Source of the DNA: Rhodococcus sp. (in: high G+C Gram-positive bacteria)
GTDB lineage: Bacteria > Actinomycetota > Actinomycetes > Mycobacteriales > Mycobacteriaceae
DNA: 7,821 bases
NCBI GenBank assembly: GCA_012515885.1
Contig: JAAYXN010000224.1
Coordinates: forward strand, 1-7,821
Reading direction: 5' to 3'
The translations under genes and the position numbers were made by a program. Numbering within the stretch: position 1 is the stretch's first letter; each line of letters opens with the position of its first letter. The notes beneath the pieces are model-generated. The model searched no databases. It was not told the DNA's origin and was given only the letters and a program-made list of their open reading frames with translations. Below are positions 5,775-7,821 of this stretch, piece by piece.

Positions 5775-6770
5775 TCACCAGGCGTTCAGAGTGTTGAGGA
5801 TCTGGCCGCGTGCGTTCCACAGCTCAGCCTCCCAGTACGGCCACGAGTGGGTGCCGTCGGCCGGGAAGTTGAAGGTGGCCGGGATGCCGAGGGTGGCTAG
5901 GCGTGCCTGGAAGGCGCGGGTGTTAGCGAGGGAGATCGCTTCCAAAGCCATGCCGTTGGCGGTGTTGTAGAAGTCGATCGGCGCGACCGGGTTGTCGTGG
6001 CGACCGGGCAGGCCACTGGCGGCCGAAATGTACATCGACAGGCCACGCAGCTGCGGTGCGAACACGAACGGGTCATTGCGCAACCAGGCTGGGCTCCACG
6101 GCGGGCCCCACATCGCGTCAACGTTGTAGCGGCCGGCATCGAGCATCGCGACGCGGATCGCTTCACGCATACCGGGAGCTGAAATGTTCAGGTAGCCCGA
6201 CAGAGAACCAGCGAACTTGAACTGGTCACGGTGATGAGCAGCCAGCGTCAGGGCCGCACTGCCACCCATCGACAGACCGAGAATGCCGTTGTTGTGGCGG
6301 GAAACGCCGTAACCGGCAAGGAAGTCCGGCAGTTCACGGGTGAGGAAGGTTTCCCACTTGTAGGTGATCTGCTGGCCGTTGAAGTTACTCGGGCCCTGCC
6401 AGTCGGTGTAGAAGCTGGACTCGCCGCCCACCGGCATCACCAGGGTGACGTTGTCGTTCGCGAACTGCGCCAGAGCGTTCGTTTCGAACGTCCACGCGTT
6501 GGCGTCGTTGCGGGCACGCAAACCGTCGAGCAGGTAGAGCGCTGCGTTACCGCCACGCTTAGCCCACTGAACCTGGACCTTGATCGGGCCCATCGACGAC
6601 GGCACCCACAGTTCTTGGAATCCGCCGTGCGGAACGGTGCGCACCGGGCCGTGACGATCAGGAGCTGCGGACGCAACCGCGGTCCCAGTGAGTCCGGCTG
6701 CCAGCGGCAAAACCAGCGCGGCTGCGCCGAGGGCCAGCGCGCGACGCTTGAGGCGTTGTGCGAAACGCAT
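5775..6770 (-). CDS. Secreted antigen-85-type mycolyltransferase, first paralogue
   Basis: The 331-residue protein has a basic, then hydrophobic signal peptide likely cut after ASA (33-35), followed by one antigen-85 domain. Family blocks are YLLDGLRARND (79-89), MPVGGESSFYTDW (112-124), TYKWETFLTRELP (136-148) and LDAGRYNVDAMWGPPWS (210-226). Ser167 (GLSMGG), Glu277 (ALEAI) and His308 (GTHSW) form the triad, with Ser-Glu and Glu-His spacings close to those of Ag85 (126, 230, 262). The predicted role is mycolate transfer between trehalose monomycolates and to arabinogalactan outside the plasma membrane. Directly after aftB, it stands where M. tuberculosis has fbpA (Rv3804c), though one-to-one orthology is unproven. 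There are no cysteines. The start at 6770 is chosen because the purine run AGAGAGAGAG ends eight bases upstream and it opens a proper signal peptide; the open frame extends to 6860 but that extra part looks like untranslated leader. Confidence 0.95.
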   Translation of the reverse strand: MRFAQRLKRRALALGAAALVLPLAAGLTGTAVASAAPDRHGPVRTVPHGGFQELWVPSSMGPIKVQVQWAKRGGNAALYLLDGLRARNDANAWTFETNALAQFANDNVTLVMPVGGESSFYTDWQGPSNFNGQQITYKWETFLTRELPDFLAGYGVSRHNNGILGLSMGGSAALTLAAHHRDQFKFAGSLSGYLNISAPGMREAIRVAMLDAGRYNVDAMWGPPWSPAWLRNDPFVFAPQLRGLSMYISAASGLPGRHDNPVAPIDFYNTANGMALEAISLANTRAFQARLATLGIPATFNFPADGTHSWPYWEAELWNARGQILNTLNAW

Positions 6771-6789
6771 GAATACTGCTCTCTCTCTG

Positions 6790-6828
6790 GTTGTCGCAGC
6801 TGCCACGATCACGGTGGCACCAGACAAC
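6790..6828 (-). promoter_or_regulatory. Nested inverted repeat in the leader of the first mycolyltransferase gene
   Basis: Outer arms GTTGTC (6790-6795) and GACAAC (6823-6828) surround inner arms TGCCAC (6801-6806) and GTGGCA (6814-6819), with small internal loops. The structure ends beside the purine-rich ribosome site at 6779-6788, so it would form in the mRNA leader and could modulate translation. It could also be a DNA operator. No riboswitch family is recognised. The remainder of 6829-6957 shows a small ACCGT-G-ACGGT dyad (6927-6937) and no convincing promoter. Confidence 0.33.
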
Positions 6829-6957
6829 GGCCGTGAACTTGTAGCGTGGTGAACGTCCAAGCCGGTGCGCTGCGGTATCTAGCAATCTGTCGAACTTATC
6901 TCCCGCAACGCACCCAGCGTTACACAACCGTGACGGTGATTTCTATCCCGTGACCGC

Positions 6958-7821
6958 TCAGTTACCGGGTTCTGGGATAGGTGACACCAAATCGCACCGC
7001 TGTATCTCATATTTCGGAACGCGATCGAAGCGGTAGTCCGCGAAAGCGAGGGCGTTGCGGAAGTTCTGCTTGAACCGCGCCCACGTCAACTCCGACCGGT
7101 ACGAGGTAATCAGCTCCTGCGTCTGCGGGCAGTTGATCGCAACACCGGCCTCGTTGACCCACTTTTGGTCCAGGAATCCGGGCATCCACGGGTGCACGCT
7201 GACCATCTGCAGATCGACGATCACCCAGTCCGGATACAGGTTCTTGTCGTGCCCGATGCGGCCGTCATCCAACCGTTCGGTGTGGGCCGCGAGCGGGTAC
7301 GCCAACCCCATTTGGTCAAGGACGCGCACGTCAAGGCCGACGTTCATGCTCGTCATACCCAGGTTGAGGAAGTAGACGTTGTGCCCAGCTCCACCCTCAG
7401 GGATGGGTGCGCGCGGCGGCACCACCAGCCAGTACGTGTGATCGCCCGCCGGCAGCAGTAGGCCGCCGTCCGGTGTAGCCGAGATGGTTTCCACCATCGC
7501 GCGCATACGCGGGAAATCGAGGTAGTCGGTGGCCCGGATCGGGTGATCGTGACCGGTATTGAGGACGTAATAGGCCCGCTCGTCAACGATTCCGGATTTG
7601 CCGACGACAGCGCCCTCCGGCATACCGGTGGTGTTGGCTGTGAAGAACGCCCAAATCACTGTGGCCAGCCACAGCACCGAGCTAGCAACAAATACCCACA
7701 GGTCGCGTCCCACCCACTCACGCGGGACACGAATAGGCAGGACCGTGATCGGCGTCAGCAACAGGAACAGTGACGGCAACAGCACACGGCCATGCATGAA
7801 GTCGCCGCCGACGCGCACCGA
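6958..7821 (-). CDS. aftB: Terminal beta-(1->2)-arabinofuranosyltransferase AftB, C-terminal part (5' end outside window)
   Basis: The frame is open at the right edge and ends with TGA at 6958-6960, giving the last 287 residues of a protein that is about 630 long in M. tuberculosis (Rv3805c). AftB uses decaprenyl-phospho-arabinose to add the terminal beta-(1->2) arabinofuranose residues of arabinogalactan and lipoarabinomannan. Visible are the GGDFMHGR loop (5-12), two membrane segments (about 13-30 and 40-61), and a long extracytoplasmic C-terminal domain. Typical blocks are NVGLDVRVLDQMGLAYPLA (160-178) and GRIGHDKNLYPDW (187-199). Cys231 and Cys276 may form a disulfide. A GTG three bases inside the edge is an internal Val codon, not a start. 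The gene precedes the mycolyltransferases as in mycobacteria, linking arabinan capping with mycolate attachment. A stretch of 187 bases separates it from the next ATG. Confidence 0.95.
   Translation of the reverse strand, partial: SVRVGGDFMHGRVLLPSLFLLLTPITVLPIRVPREWVGRDLWVFVASSVLWLATVIWAFFTANTTGMPEGAVVGKSGIVDERAYYVLNTGHDHPIRATDYLDFPRMRAMVETISATPDGGLLLPAGDHTYWLVVPPRAPIPEGGAGHNVYFLNLGMTSMNVGLDVRVLDQMGLAYPLAAHTERLDDGRIGHDKNLYPDWVIVDLQMVSVHPWMPGFLDQKWVNEAGVAINCPQTQELITSYRSELTWARFKQNFRNALAFADYRFDRVPKYEIQRCDLVSPIPEPGN

Noticed and set aside
6771..6860. Thirty-residue extension of the first mycolyltransferase
   Set aside because: It would precede a complete signal peptide and contains the leader hairpin; the start at 6770 has its own purine-rich site.
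7816..7818. GTG near the right edge as the start of aftB
   Set aside because: The frame continues to the edge and this codon lies within the conserved loop before GGDFMHGR; the real start is outside the window.

Overview
The window comes from a mycolic-acid-producing actinobacterium (order Mycobacteriales). The genome is moderately GC-rich, by eye about 60%. It carries the cell-envelope locus that in Mycobacterium tuberculosis runs Rv3805c (aftB), Rv3804c (fbpA), Rv3803c (fbpD/MPT51), Rv3802c (culp6). An F420-type oxidoreductase and LGFP repeats fit a Rhodococcus-, Gordonia- or Hoyosella-like genus better than a classical Corynebacterium, but I cannot name the genus from sequence alone.

All seven genes lie on the minus strand and read from right to left. 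From the right edge: the 3' part of aftB (arabinofuranosyltransferase), two tandem antigen-85-type mycolyltransferases (5775-6770 and 4574-5563), and a third, larger mycolyltransferase with five C-terminal LGFP repeats (2513-4372). Next come a small DUF732-type lipoprotein (1748-2260) and a membrane-anchored cutinase-like lipase of the Culp6/Rv3802c type (722-1684). The left edge holds the N-terminal half of a luciferase-like F420-dependent oxidoreductase (1-513).

The genes form a coherent pathway. AftB caps the arabinan of arabinogalactan. The three mycolyltransferases move mycolic acids from trehalose monomycolate onto arabinogalactan and trehalose. Culp6 is a periplasmic lipase/thioesterase tied to mycolate and outer-lipid homeostasis. 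DUF732 proteins are exported and of unknown function. In M. tuberculosis, fadD32-pks13-accD4 follows culp6 directly. Here the oxidoreductase stands in that place, so the locus is rearranged or interrupted.

Two strong perfect hairpins (4475-4513 and 2446-2486) separate the second from the third mycolyltransferase and the third from the lipoprotein gene, which suggests several transcription units. The lipoprotein and culp6 are close enough to be cotranscribed. No tRNA, rRNA, mobile element or CRISPR was seen, and no gene-free stretch exceeds 300 bases. I found no wholly unknown system. The points worth a second look are the three-paralogue array with intact catalytic triads, the regular LGFP array, the lipoprotein beside Culp6, and the break in the usual gene order.
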